NCBI RefSeq assembly: GCF_905220565.1
Contig: NC_059419.1
Span: forward strand, 8,981,326 to 9,045,325
Source: Melitaea cinxia
Lineage: Eukaryota; Arthropoda; Insecta; Lepidoptera; Nymphalidae
Length of the DNA stretch: 64,000 bases
Direction of reading: 5' to 3'
The notes below the pieces were generated by a model. That model was not told where the DNA came from. It searched no databases and saw only the letters and a program-made list of their open reading frames with translations. The position numbers and the translations under genes are program-made. Position 1 is the first letter of the stretch; the number at the start of each line of letters is the position of its first letter. Shown piece after piece: positions 42,101 to 56,700 of the stretch.

Positions 42101-43482
42101 AACGCGCCTGGACAACAAAAGACATGGGCATTTAGAGGCTGTTGATTATAATTAAAAAACCGGTGTGTTTGTCCAATTTTATGTTCAAATTTAACTGAGG
42201 TAGGGCACAGCAGGAATTTCCTGCTCAAAATATGGAGCAGCCCGACTGGGGTAGTACCTCGACCTTACAGAAGACCACAGCTAAATAATACTGTTTTCAA
42301 GCAGTATTGTGTGCCTGTTGGTGAGTAAGGTGACCAGAGCTCCTGGGGGATTGGGGATTGGGTCACCAACGCGCTTGCGATGCTTCTGGCGTTGCAGGCG
42401 TCTATAAGCTACGGTAATCGCTTACCATCAGGTGAGCCGTACGCTTGTTTGTTGACCTAGTGACATAAAAAAAAAAATCACACACGGCAGAAGTGAAACT
42501 TCTGAAGAATAGCATACGACATATTGTTTTCAACAAAAATATAAAATATTGTCTAATATATATATTTTACCTATAAACTATATGACTTGAAAGTGAAAAA
42601 AAAATGATATATTCCACAGCTAAAAGTCGTAGTATAGCGATACCCCTAGAGCTGGAAGCGAAGATTCAGACGGTCTTCGAGAAGGCAGCGGCGCTTTCCC
42701 GGCAGACCAGCAAGTGGCTGCTCGCATCGAAGACTTCCAAACTGGAAAAAATGGCCTCGCAGGTAAAACATACAATTAGTATTAAAATTAACTTCAATTG
42801 TTTCCTTATGTTTACGCGAATTTTACTCATTATAAAATGCCCAATGTTTCGGATGCTATACAGCAACCATGGTCTCGGCAGGACTGAGGTGTCAGACGTC
42901 TTAACGTTGCAAAGTTATTCAAAACTACCCTATATCACATCAATATTTTAATAATTCCCTATGATACATCAATATTTTAATAATTCCCTATGATACATCA
43001 ATGTTTTAACTATTCGCCTTTAAAATACATATTTCTAATTTTACAGAAAAAAATATTTAAGGGCTTGGTAATCAAGTATATTGGTTTGTCTTCTATTTAT
43101 TGCAATTTATTGCTAGTTTATGTTTATTTATAGCACATACACATACATTCAAAAACAGTCATTTATTATATACACCATTACAAAGGGTAGGCGGTGAAAA
43201 GTAGTTTTCTTTAAATGCTATTTCAGTCATATTAAGTTTTATGATCGTATTGTTTTAGTGCACAGTAAGTTTCGTAATTGTATTTTATATTATTAATTTG
43301 AATAAGTTTATAGATTTATAATCATTATTTTTAATCATTCTTGCCCCTCTGCCCCCGCGAACATCAATTCTCACCACCATGGATAGACTGGTAGAGATCG
43401 CTTCTAGAGACAACTTCGCCCTTGCCAACTTTCTTTGTAAATATGATTTTTACTTGTTCTTTTTTCAAGTGCAATAAAGAAT

Positions 43483-43549
<67 letters not shown>

Positions 43550-46500
43550 ATGTATATGTGTGTGTGTGTGTGTTCGTGTTCGTGTGTGAGAGTGTGTATA
43601 AATTCCATACGAAATAAAGTAAATGATTTTATTTAATTGCGCTAATCTCAATTATCACTTGTCCAGCCCGGTCCCGGGAAGCGATATAAAAACTTGTAGA
43701 GACGCTTTGTTACACCTGTTTAAAATCATACAAAACTTATTTACAAACAATATTCTGTTTATGACTTGCGCCTAGAATTGCTAAGACGAGTACTCCAGTT
43801 TCCCCACCCTAGATCCAGGACTGAGGTAGCCTATTTATTGAAAAAAATATATGAATGTAGGCTAGATAAACATAAAGTTCCTATTCAAGAGTACTGAGCA
43901 ACTAGAAAGAACATCATATTTCTTACATGCTTGCCGTGCAGTATGTAAATAAATATCAAAGTACCCTCATAACAATATCTGCTCCAGAGCAACCTACAAA
44001 ATGACAGATCAGTGATGGAAGGTCTGCAAGAGATAGTGGCATTACTCGAAGAACAGTTGCGACCGCTATTACAAGCGGAACAGTCTCTACTCGTTGATAT
44101 CCTGTACAAGCCACACCGCTTGTTCACCAGCCCCGGGGAACTGACTCACCCGGATACTAGCGGAATTTTTATATCAAGGTAACTTAATCATTACTTTTGA
44201 ACTTATATTTCTTTTGACCGACCGATGGCGGGATAACCATCCAACTGCTGGCTTTGAAATACACAGGCCGAAGACGGGCAGCAGCGTCTTCGGTGCGACA
44301 AAGCCCGTACTGCGGTCACCAACCCGCCTGCCCAGCGTGGTGACTATGGGCAAAACACATGAGTTCGCGTTGTTTTTGGCGTGGACTTGTGGAGGCCTAT
44401 GTCCAGCAGTGGACTGTATAGGCTGTAATGATGATTATATTTCTTTTGACGCGTTAGGAAAAAATGATGAGAATACATTTTTACGATTCGTGCGCACTTG
44501 AGCTAGTCAACGAAGAAGAAGTTAGCGACGTGAAGTTAGCTAGCCAATGAAGTATAACTTCTTACGTGCGTACATAAGTACATACACACTTTTTTTATGT
44601 ATATGATAGTAGTAACCTCTACGATTCGTGCAGGCAATTACTGAAGAAGAACAATTACAAGGCAAATCAAATTTAACGGCTCATTTATTATGTGGTTAGT
44701 GTATGGTAGCGGTAGGTGAAGGACCAGTAGTATGTATGCGTATATATTTTTAACTAATTTTCAACACTTACATTTTTACACTTATTTTTTATTTCTAATA
44801 CAGTCTTGAAATTAAAATAAGCTTAAAACATATTTAGAAAGACATTGAAACAGTCTTTGTGTTTACTTTTATGAGTGAAAGCTGTAATCATGTTTTGAAA
44901 TTTAATATAAATGTACTTTATCTACATATATATCTCTGTACTAACCTTAAAACTATACACTACAATAGTTTTTTTAAGTTTTAATTGTATGTAAGATCGC
45001 TTTCATACAAATAAAATGTTATATAATTTCTTGTTAATTTCATTATTGTTTTAGGTTAATACGACACACAGAAAAACTCCTTGAAGAAAAGGAAGAGAAG
45101 TTGTGCGTGAAGGTGCTCAGGACTCTGCGGGAAATGATGGCCGTCGACCCTGAATATGGGGAAAAGGTACCAACCACATTTATCATAAAATTTCCTTACA
45201 GAAAAAGTGCGTATTTTAGTGTAAACGCCCTAGTTTTAGAATTCGGCCAGATGCGGTTGTTTTTTCAAAATTATTTCTGCATTCGTAATTATTCAATGTC
45301 TCATAAAGAGAACTTTTTTACGCATTTCAATAAAATATTGCATGTTTTTAATGTTTGTCTCTTCGTGTAGGGCAACCAGTTGCGCAACAAGTTGCTGTCG
45401 CAGTACTTCGTCAACCGCAAGTCCGAGCCGAAGATACAACCGCCAAGCGTCGCCGTCACTCATGGACCTGGGGGTAAGCACACGCACGCACACAACAAAC
45501 ACACGCACTCACGCGCTCACACACGTACACACACACACACACGCACATGCACACGCGCACGCGCGCTTGCGCTATAGTTATAGTTCAAATTATTACCATA
45601 ACTTTTCAAGAGATTCATCAAATTATCAGATTTAGTCAAAATCATGTCACGTTTTTTTACATGTGCTTAAATCGTTATCATTCACTAGTTACTTTACTGT
45701 AAACAACAAGAAGTTTCAATATATCAGTCGCACAAAACTTGATTTAAAAATAGAACCTAATATTTATACCAACAAAAGTTATATGACAGACTGTTTTTTT
45801 TTTTAAATCAAATCATGTTATGTGCTAGTAATAATTTAAATTTATATTATGCTAGCTTTTACCAGTGGTTTCACTCGCATTGAATTTTTCTTAGTAAAAA
45901 GTATCCTATGTTACTTCTAATACCTCCAAGAATATGTGTACAAAGTTTCATGATGATCAGTTAAGTAGTTTTCGCGTAAAAGTGTAACAAACAAACTTAC
46001 ATTCACATTTATAATATTAGTGGTAATTTAAGGTTTATTACATGTCTAACAATACTCAAAAAGCGTTAATAATAGATATTTAGTTTGCACCAATAGCTCT
46101 AGGCAGACAGCACAATAATTACTAGCGATGAAACAAACTTTGAATTGCTAAACTCATAACTGAATTAGTCCTTTCATAGACTATCACTCGTTACTTTAAG
46201 ATAATTATAGTAAGATGGCTGATTATTATACTGATATAAAAATAAAATACTAAACAATTTATATACTATATAGTCTAAGCTTTAAGTCGTACCAGGAGAG
46301 ACTTTAAGCCTTATACCTCACAAGCCCTGAATAAAGAGGCCAGTGAGGACGTGGTGATCTGCAGGCCTAGCATACGCGCCACGACAAAATTTTGTCTACC
46401 CCTTTTCTCGTATTATCTCTCTATGTCTACAGTAGCTAACATGCGTGCACGCGATACTCTTCTCGTTACGTCAATAGAAGAGATAATCATTAAATTTTAG

Positions 46501-49500
46501 TGATCTGTGATATTTATCTCTACGGAAGCTAACATGACATCGTAATTTTGTCGAATTTTGTCGTTTTAGGAAGAGAAACTTCTCGTTTTCAATATTATCG
46601 ACGAGAAAGACGATAAATAAAAAATAAATAAAACCGGGTGCCTATTTTTTGTATACCATGGCGTTTCCCTATTATAATTATATAATTTCGGTATACGAAG
46701 AGCGGGAAATGCGAAAAGTCGAGTGAAGTGTGCCATATAATGACACAAAAAACGTATTTGCGCCCTGTTGCTTCTTATTCTAAATAATAATAATAATAAT
46801 ACTTTATTTCAGACCAAAGTATAAGTCCATATTGGGCTAGTACAACAAGACAAGACAGCATTCAGAATAAAAAACAAAACGAAATTATATTAAAAAAGTC
46901 AATAAGTAAAAATAAAATTAAATAGAATAAAAGTAAAATCAATAATCAAAAAAAAAAAACTCAAAAATTCAAAAAAATTTAAAAATTAAAAAAAAATAAA
47001 AACAATGCGTGATAGAATTACAATTATCTAATGTGCGACAAGATATAAAGCACAACACGAGCATATTGTTTTACATATATAATTAAAAAATTCATTTACT
47101 TACGCCGTTTTATTTTCCATATTAGATTTTTTAAATTAGATATACACTTTTTATCTTAGCCAAAAGGCCGAGAACATTGTTAAATAAAACATGTGTCACT
47201 CGTTTGAAATTATACAAACGTTGGCTCATCCCGGTTTGGCACGATTAGTCAATAACCTTGTAAATTCAACTTTACGACATAAGAAATAAGAATGATATTC
47301 AGTTGTGATTATGGTTGATAATGTTTCTCTACTCGACAAGGCGAAGTCTTCGGAAGAGAATTTTGTCTCTCGTAGTGCGCATGTTAGGGTAATCGAGAAA
47401 ATACTCGATGTAGACATTATCTCTCTGTCTCGTCAAGAGATATCTCGTTGTATGCATGCTAGGCCGGCTGATCGAGACACAAAACTCTCAACCACCACTA
47501 TGACTTACCGGATATACAAAGCATCAATAACTCTAAAACAATGAAAGAACATATAGAGGGCGCCAAATGAAGTTAAACAGAAAACCAACCTGTAAGCAAG
47601 CTGCACATATGACTAACCCGTTGGCGCAGTTTTTAGTGCTCCGAGCTTCTACCTTCTGCTCCGAGGGTGTGGGTTCGATTCCCACCCCGAGTCTGGGTGT
47701 TTTATAAATATTTATTTATTTATATATGTATTATTTGTAAGTATGTTGGCCAACTGCTATAGCTACATTTTTTTAATATGTAGCTATACTAGTCGGCTGT
47801 TACTTATAACAAGCATTAAGTTGCTTACTTTAGGAACAGACGACCGTGTGTGTTTTGTAGATATTTATTATTATTTTTACATAACTTCCTAAGCATTAGA
47901 GAGTTTTAAATTGGAACAAGTTACCAGAAGAAATTGTTTTGGCCACTTCAGTTAATGCTTTCAAAAATCGACTCGATAGCTCGTTAAAATCATAGAAGCT
48001 GTCACTTTCACTTTTTTTTCACATCAGGCTATCAGCTGCCCGTCTATAAATTAATAATATAATATATATATATTTTTGTTATCGATGATTCGATAATGAT
48101 GAAAATCTAGAAAAAAAAAAAGTGATACGGTGTATAATAATCAGCCTTGTTACAACAATTAGATACTTGTAGCAATGTTTCATTTGTTTCCACGATGCGC
48201 ATGCGCGGCAGACACTGTAGCACAACAGCCGAAGAGAGGTGGGTCCATAACATTTATCACAAAAGCTTTGTATGTTGCACTTAATCAATATATCAGTGTA
48301 TACCGTCTATCCATGTCCATTAAATCAATAAAATCAGTTAATTCATTAGTTCAACTATATATTTGCAATAGTGAAGTAGAGAGACTCAATCGCTTTATGT
48401 TAATTACAATCTTGCGATATTAATTGCTGATCGCTCGCTAATTGTCAAAAGCTATCGATTAACGATCGTTTGGTAAATGTCCAATATACTTTTTGAACCT
48501 GACTCTAGCTATTAAGCGGTATGTGTACAATATTTTAGTTCAGATTTGCTATCCCTTTGGACTTGCGATTTGACAACTGCAATTAAGTAATTGCTATCGT
48601 TCGATTATTGTAAATTACGTAATAGTGTGAGTAAACGCTGTGTGTACAGACATAAAATTAAACACTAAAGCAGAACTATTACGCAAAATAATAAAAATTG
48701 TAAACTATTGTTAGCATTATATATGTTATATTAAACATGGAAAGCTTACGGGTATACATTGCATTGTATATAGAGTCACGTACAATCAAGCAATGAAAAG
48801 TTCTAAGTATGACCGTTTCTAATAACTGTTAGAAGAGATGGCAAGTCTTTAATACATGAGTATGTGGTCATTATAATGCATTTATTTCAGTACTGGCAAT
48901 GTACATTACAAGTTATATGTTTTATACATTGTGTACTAACTCACACTCAGCATGTAAACATTTCGTTTTCAAAGTCCACTGTATATTGTTAGATTTTCTG
49001 GCCTTAGTATTTGATTTCTATTATTTTTGTATTATAATTTTCTTATAAAACTCAATTGACATATATGTATATAACTGATAGCGAATGTAAGAAAAACAAA
49101 TATACGTTTTTTTTTAATATCTATATAAACAATTAAATTTCATCTGTAATAGTTGTTACTGTGAACCTTTATACCGAATCCATAATCATCTCATACTCTT
49201 TAAATGAACAATAATGGGCTTGTTTCGTATTAGTCGATCAGTTATTTGCTGATAAAGTTTATCTCGCACATAAGTTACGGATAGGGCTTTTCAGCAGTTG
49301 GTAAGAACCGCCAAGACCTGTTCCAACTCAACTAACAAACCATAGCTTTTGAATTCACGGGGATGATGTTGAAAAAATATAAAATACTGGACATCGTTAT
49401 CTGTCAGATAGCTTTACCAGCAACCGAGGAGACATACCTATATATTTTTTAAATAAGCTGTATTCGCAAGCCTAATTTTATCTTTCTTTTTGGTCATATG

Positions 49501-50719
49501 CCAAGGAGAAGTTATTGTTGTATTTGTAATGAATATAATTTGTATGAATGTAATTTGTATGAATGTAATATATCCATGTTTTACTATTTTTATGCGAGTT
49601 TAAATCTCAGGTGAGCTGTACGCTTGTTTGTGGACCTATTTGTATTAAAAAAACTGATTTCCTGCACGCAATTAAATATATTATCCTATGTAAGTATAAT
49701 CGTTGTAAAGCCACGGCCACACATGTGTACATTAGTGACGCAATGAAAGCCAGTAGAGCAAATAGTAAGGGTATGTGGTGATGCAGCGAAGGTGTTACTG
49801 CGCACTGGGCAGACGCTGGCGCAGGTTCAAGCTCATTTGGACCGCGAAGGCGCGTCCGACCTTGTGGTGGAGCTGGTTATTAAGAGCACCAATAGACCTG
49901 CTATCTTCCTAGAGGCTATCCAACTTGGTAAGTGGAACTTGCTTTCCAATCTAGTAATGATAATTTCTCCACTCAACTTTCAGTCTTCGTTAGGTTGCTT
50001 TTTTTATTTGTAAATAGTGATAATTAAGATTCTAGTCTTGCTAATAAAGTTTCGCCTTTTAGCCTAAGGACTACTGCTTTTGGATTTACAAACCGCGAAT
50101 CAAAATATTTGATAGACAGGTGGACATTGATGATAAAAGAAAAAAATATCTACAAGATCAAAATTGTTGTTCAATACCGCTATATTTCAGATAACAATCT
50201 CAAACTATTAATAACCTGAAAAAAAATGGCTAAAATTTATTTAATTAATTGAATTAATGCCCCCTGTATGAGAAAATCTTTAGCAGTCTAAATTTTTTTG
50301 ACCCACATAAATATATGTTTTTGGTAGGTATTGCACTTCTCGAAGGAGGCAATCCAATTATACAACAAAGCATCTTCACCAAACTACAGAACGGTGAAAT
50401 ATCACAAGCGTTTTTAAAGGTAAAGTGTTATTTTCAGTTTTAAATAAATAATCACTATTACGAGTAATATATAACTTGATGTAACCTCTACTGGATCAAT
50501 TTAGGTACATACCTAAAATGACTTGAAAAAATGACGTAGCAATTTGTCTTGAGTTTGTAACGTGTTTTATGTTAAGGTCTGGTTCTGTTACCATGACAAT
50601 TAATTTCAAAGTTTTTTGTAATTCTACTTAGTCACCTGGAACTAAGTTGGTGTTAAAAACATTTCGGAAAGTAGAAAGTTTCTTATTTTTATTAAATATT
50701 CAAGAAAAATTTATACGTT

Positions 50720-50762
<43 letters not shown>

Positions 50763-53700
50763 TTAAAAATAACGCTGTAACTGTGCATCAGGTATTCTAT
50801 GACAAAATGCGTGAGGCCCAGCAAGAAATACGCTCGCTAGCGGTGAGCAGTACTACCACTACGACAACCGACAAGCGGTCCACTTCCACAGACAAACAGA
50901 AACCTAACAATACCGATGGTGAGAATCTGTTATTTGTCTAAAACTATAACTAACTCTAACTAACTAATTTATTTATATTATCGCCTTGTTAACTTTCGTT
51001 TGTTTGGAAACATTGGCCTATTGTACTACACATTCTGTAACTATCTTAAAATCTAAGTATTATGTAGTTGTGGTGTTCAAAACAGTAGAAATAAATAAAT
51101 AAATAAAACTGACGAAATTCTGTCGAACTTTATATTTTATCAGTGAAATGATCTTCTCATAAAATCCAAAATCGATTTCCATATAAATATATAATTTTAT
51201 CTATTTCAATCAAAATTTTTGCATCCAAAAATCTTAACTATTATTTCTTAATCAATTTCTTTCTCTTATTTATAACCAAGATGGTCGGCCTTTTCCATAT
51301 CTCTTTCATAGTTTCGCAGTTGTAAATGAAACTTCATTCTCGAAGAGTTGTGTTCTTTATCACCCATAATGTAATCGATTTACCCATCAATCTAACTTTT
51401 TAACTATTTCTCTGTATTTTTCTTATAACTAAATTGGTCCATCTATTCCAAATCTCCATAGTTTCACAGTCGTAAACTTCTCGCTCAAGGCTTCTTGATC
51501 TCCCATGATGAAACTTGTCCACAACGGTTGTGTTCTAGCCAAGCCGGCAGTGGGGCCCATGGTGGTAGGCGAGGACATGGACGAAGAGGTGACGAGCGCC
51601 TGCGGGTCCGCCGTACACGCCTACTCCGACATACACACCATGTCGCATGGTACTTATTTAGTATCTAGTGAATCATACACTGAATATATTTATTATTGCA
51701 TCATCATATCACTTCATTATATCTTGCCTGCACCCAAAATCAAACTTTCTAAATTTTATATTTGTTGTCAATTTTCAATGTGTTTTCTTTTGTCCCTTTT
51801 TTCAATTTAATATTTGAAATCCGATTGTCATCTATAAATAAATATTTTTACAAGATAATTCACTGTGTATAGTACCTGGCGTGCTACGGCGGCTGGGGGT
51901 CGACTTTAAACTAGTTGTGAACTACTTGAAGGGTTGAATAAATAAAACCACGACAGTATTCTGATCTACGTATCGACCACCGACACCGACGTCCGATAGC
52001 TCGATCGCTCGTTTATTTAAATTACTAATCTTACATACTATACCGCGTAAATAAAGTTTTAGCGCGATCTATTTTGATCCGCACGCCATCTGTCGAGCAT
52101 TGGACTAATTTTACATACAACGATATTTAAATATACACAATATTGGTAAACGTTCTAAACACACTGAAAGATTACGAGTTATTTAAATATTCGAAAACGG
52201 CACGACAACTAAGAGTCCTTGCTTGGTGTGTCACCTAATAATAAAAAATCAAATTGTACTTTATTATTTAAAAATTTCAGGCACAACAGTATTAGAAGAA
52301 ATAATGGCTGAAAAGAAGCGAGAATCTGGCAACTCGGATGTACTTCCCGCTAAAGTAGCTGTCATGCGACCTATTTTACGTTTCTTGCAACTGCTTTGCG
52401 AAAATCACAATCCGGACCTTCAGGTAATACTTAGTAACAATATTTACTGTAGGTATATATATTATTATATAATTTTCTCATGTGCCTAATCACATTCCTG
52501 TTGTAATATTAGTTTTTAGTATATTCTCTAACTTTTCTGTCGATTCTTCGACTTGGTGATACAGGTGGACTACACTAGCCATGGTCAATAATTGACTAAT
52601 TTGCCCCTCCTAAGACTTTTGTAACGCATTTAACTGTTTTGATCACGAATTATTTTTAAATGTGTTATATTCTTTAAATTAATATTTGTCCATGACGTAC
52701 GGGTTCATTTAAGGCAAACAACTTTACCTATATTTAAAAAGTGAAATTTGAGGACACTTTAAATTGTATTAATCTCTTGAAACCTTATGCCTAAGTCACT
52801 TGTACATAAAACCAAATTTTATGGTCAGACTAAAAAATTGTAGAATTGTAAATATTTTGCCATTAACAGTTTGCCATAAATATGAAACTTTCTAATATTA
52901 AAACTCAATATTTTTTTGACGTAAGACAAACAACTTGGGATAAATCTTATATTGAAATAGCTTGTATTATTTGTTCACTTGTATTATTAATTTCATCTTT
53001 CAATCTTACTGCACAAATCAGCACGCAAAATTATCTCATTTATATATACAATCTTTGTCTAGAATCTTCTACGTAATCAAAACAACAAGGCGAACTATAA
53101 CCTGGTATCCGAAACTTTGATGTTCCTGGACTGCATCTGCGGTTCAACTACTGGTGGTCTCGGTTTGCTGGGCCTCTACATAAACGAAGGAAATGTGGCA
53201 CTCATCAACCAGACCTTGGAGACCCTCACTGAGTACTGCCAAGGTACAACATATTAATAACTAAAATAACAATTCTGTAAATGTTTGTTTTGCTTTAATA
53301 ATCCTTTTAAAATTGAATAATATTACGGATCATCAAACTACAAAATATAGCTCACAAAAGAACAGTAGCTATATGCCAACATTTTTAATGACTAATGAAA
53401 TGTAACGCGGAAAAAACTGCGACATACATCTAGTCTTGTAATTTGTATCAATTATATTATATGAGGATAATAAGTCATTTGGCACATTTTCTATATTTGA
53501 TGGGATCATGACATGATAGTTATCTGCCATTGCTATTTGACCAAAGCCTGTATTAGATAATAACTTTCAAAATCACATTTCTCCATAATATTTTTATCTT
53601 CAACAATATCTTCGTCTATACAGGTCCATGCCACGAAAATCAAAACTGTATAGCGACACACGAGAGCAACGGTCTTGATATTATAACAGCGCTGATTTTG

Positions 53701-56700
53701 AACGACATAAACCCTCTCGGAAAGACGCGTATGGACCTCGTCCTTGAACTGAAGAACAACGCCTCAAAGCTGCTGCTCGCTATCATGGAATCCCGGAACG
53801 ACTCCGAGAATAATGCCGAAAGGATCCTGTACAACATGAATCCTAAACAGCTGGTAAGTTCTGAATTTTCATAGTCTAAGCCTCTTTGTTGTCTTCGTAA
53901 TTGTAACCTGTATTAAAACACGTCGATTGGAAAAAATTGTTTGACCAAAACTTGAAATAAGTAAAAACTTATTGAGAACATAAATTTGGAATTAAAAATC
54001 AAAATCAAATCAGTAATTGTTTTTGCTAGCAAACAAAAAGAAATTTTCAATTACATCGACAAGTAATACAACGCAGGTAGACGAAAAAATAGTCAAGTAA
54101 ATATGCATTATCAAAGATTACTCCAAAAGTTGTTATCAGATCTCGATGAAATAAATGTGACCACAGGTTCGGCTTTCGATTAAATTAAAAATCTACGGTA
54201 TACCCAGTAAAAAGTTATGCGGATTTTCGAGGGTTTCCCTCGATTTCTCTGGGATCCCATCATCAAACCTGGTTTCCTTATCATGGTACCACACTTAGAA
54301 TATCTCCTTTCCAACAAAAAAAGAATTAGCAATATCGGTTCATAAACGACGAAGTTATCTCAGAACATACATTAAATATATATATATATTGTTATAGATT
54401 TGAACTTAATAACAACAACAGTGTTGTTCTTTAATTTTAAGCAGATATGAAATTAAATGTTTTCTTACTTGATACTTTCTAAGAGGTATTTAATCGGGTA
54501 CAGGTAGATGTTGCTTGCTCTGCCTTTCACCAAGAGAATTCTGTGGATCCTGACTCCGATACTGAAGACGACGCACCCGCACAGGGCGTTTCTCCTAAGG
54601 AAGTAAGATCTTTTACGCTAACATATAGATTTTTCAGATTAGTATTGTCTAAATGGAAAGGATTTAAATTAATAAATAGGAATAGCTCAGGAGAGGTAGC
54701 TTTTATTGAGGAAGGGGTACAGTAGGAAATATCTTGCTCAAAACTGGAGCGGCTCGTCTGAGGAAGCGTTTTAACCTTAAAGAAGACCAAAACTACATAA
54801 TAGCTCTCAAGTAATATTGTGTTCTTGTGGTGAGTAAGGAAGGCATGCTCCTGGAAAGGGTCAGGGGTAGGTTCGGTAGCGCGATCATTACGTACACTGA
54901 AACAAGAAAAGGACCAAAATTGATCCTCGTGGAACGCTCATTTATATCGCGCTAATTTGCCACCTTTGAAGTATAAAAAAAGTCAGTTCATGGTACTCAG
55001 CAAGATAAAATCCTCATTTTTGGTCAACTTAATCAAATCAAGAACCCTTTTCGTAGAAACAAACATTGTTGGTTAGAAGATTGATAATAATGGCGAGTGT
55101 GGTGTCGCAGGTGGGCCACAACATCTACATCCTGTGCCACCAGCTGGCGGCGCACAACAAGGAGCTGGCGGCGCTGGTGCGCGCCTGCCCCGCCGGCCGC
55201 GCCGCACCCGCGCTGCAGTACTACCGCACGCACACCGCGCAGATCGAGGTACAGCACTGACTCACTGCACTCAATCACTTCACTCAAGTACTGGTGCGCG
55301 CCTGCCCCGCCGGCCGCGCCGCACCCGCGCTGCAGTACTACCGCACGCACACCGCGCAGATCGAGGTACAGCACTGACTCACTGCACTCAATCACTTCAC
55401 TCAAGTACTGGTGCGCGCCTGCCCCGCCGGCCGCGCCGCGCCCGCGCTGCAGTACTACCGCACGCACACCGCGCAGATCGAGGTACAGCACTGACTCACT
55501 GCACTCAATCACTTCACTCAAGTACTGGTGCGCGCCTGCCCCGCCGGCCGCGCCGCGCCCGCGCTGCAGTACTACCGCACGCACACCGCGCAGATCGAGG
55601 TACAGCACTGACTCACTGCACTCAATCACTTCACTCAAGTACTGGTGCGCGCCTGCCCCGCCGGCCGCGCCGCGCCCGCGCTGCAGTACTACCGCACGCA
55701 CACCGCGCAGATCGAGGTACAGCACTGACTCACTGCACTCAATCACTTCACTCAAGTACTGGTGCGCGCCTGCCCCGCCGGCCGCGCCGCGCCCGCGCTG
55801 CAGTACTACCGCACGCACACCGCGCAGATCGAGGTACAGCACTGACTCACTGCACTCAATCACTTCACTCAAGTACTGGTGCGCGCCTGCCCCGCCGGCC
55901 GCGCCGCGCCCGCGCTGCAGTACTACCGCACGCACACCGCGCAGATCGAGGTACAGCACTGACTCACTGCACTCAATCACTTCACTCAAGTACTGGTGCG
56001 CGCCTGCCCCGCCGGCCGCGCCGCGCCCGCGCTGCAGTACTACCGCACGCACACCGCGCAGATCGAGGTACAGCACTGACTCACTGCACTCAATCACTTC
56101 ACTCAAGTACTGGTGCGCGCCTGCCCCGCCGGCCGCGCCGCGCCCGCGCTGCAGTACTACCGCACGCACACCGCGCAGATCGAGGTACAGCACTGACTCA
56201 CTGCACTCAATCACTTCACTCAAGTACTGGTGCGCGCCTGCCCCGCCGGCCGCGCCGCGCCCGCGCTGCAGTACTACCGCACGCACACCGCGCAGATCGA
56301 GGTACAGCACTGACTCACTGCACTCAATCACTTCACTCAAGTACTGGTGCGCGCCTGCCCCGCCGGCCGCGCCGCGCCCGCGCTGCAGTACTACCGCACG
56401 CACACCGCGCAGATCGAGGTACAGCACTGACTCACTGCACTCAATCACTCAAACAAAGATTCTCCATTTAGAAAATCAAATTTAAACACATTGTGCTGAA
56501 AATGACGGTTAAATACGTTAAACTCTGTAAATAATAATGGAACTCCACAGCTACCATTGAGAATCGATGCCCTTTGTCGGAAATACTATTAATATTATTT
56601 AGCACTGTAACTTTCTTTCTTTTTTTTTATGTCACTAGGTCGGCAAACAAGCGTACGGCTCACCTGATGGTAAACGATTACCGAAGCCTATAGACGCCTG

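Noticed and set aside
41707..42228. Minus-strand frame of 173 codons
   Set aside because: Overlaps exon 32 in antisense and R1 sequence; no recognisable domain, mixed codon use.
43364..43651. Minus-strand frame with His/Thr and Ile/Tyr runs
   Set aside because: Translation of TA/TG microsatellites.
55033..56485. Long frames on both strands over array C
   Set aside because: Unit of 117 bp keeps several frames open by chance; the exon frame itself stops at TGA after the first donor.
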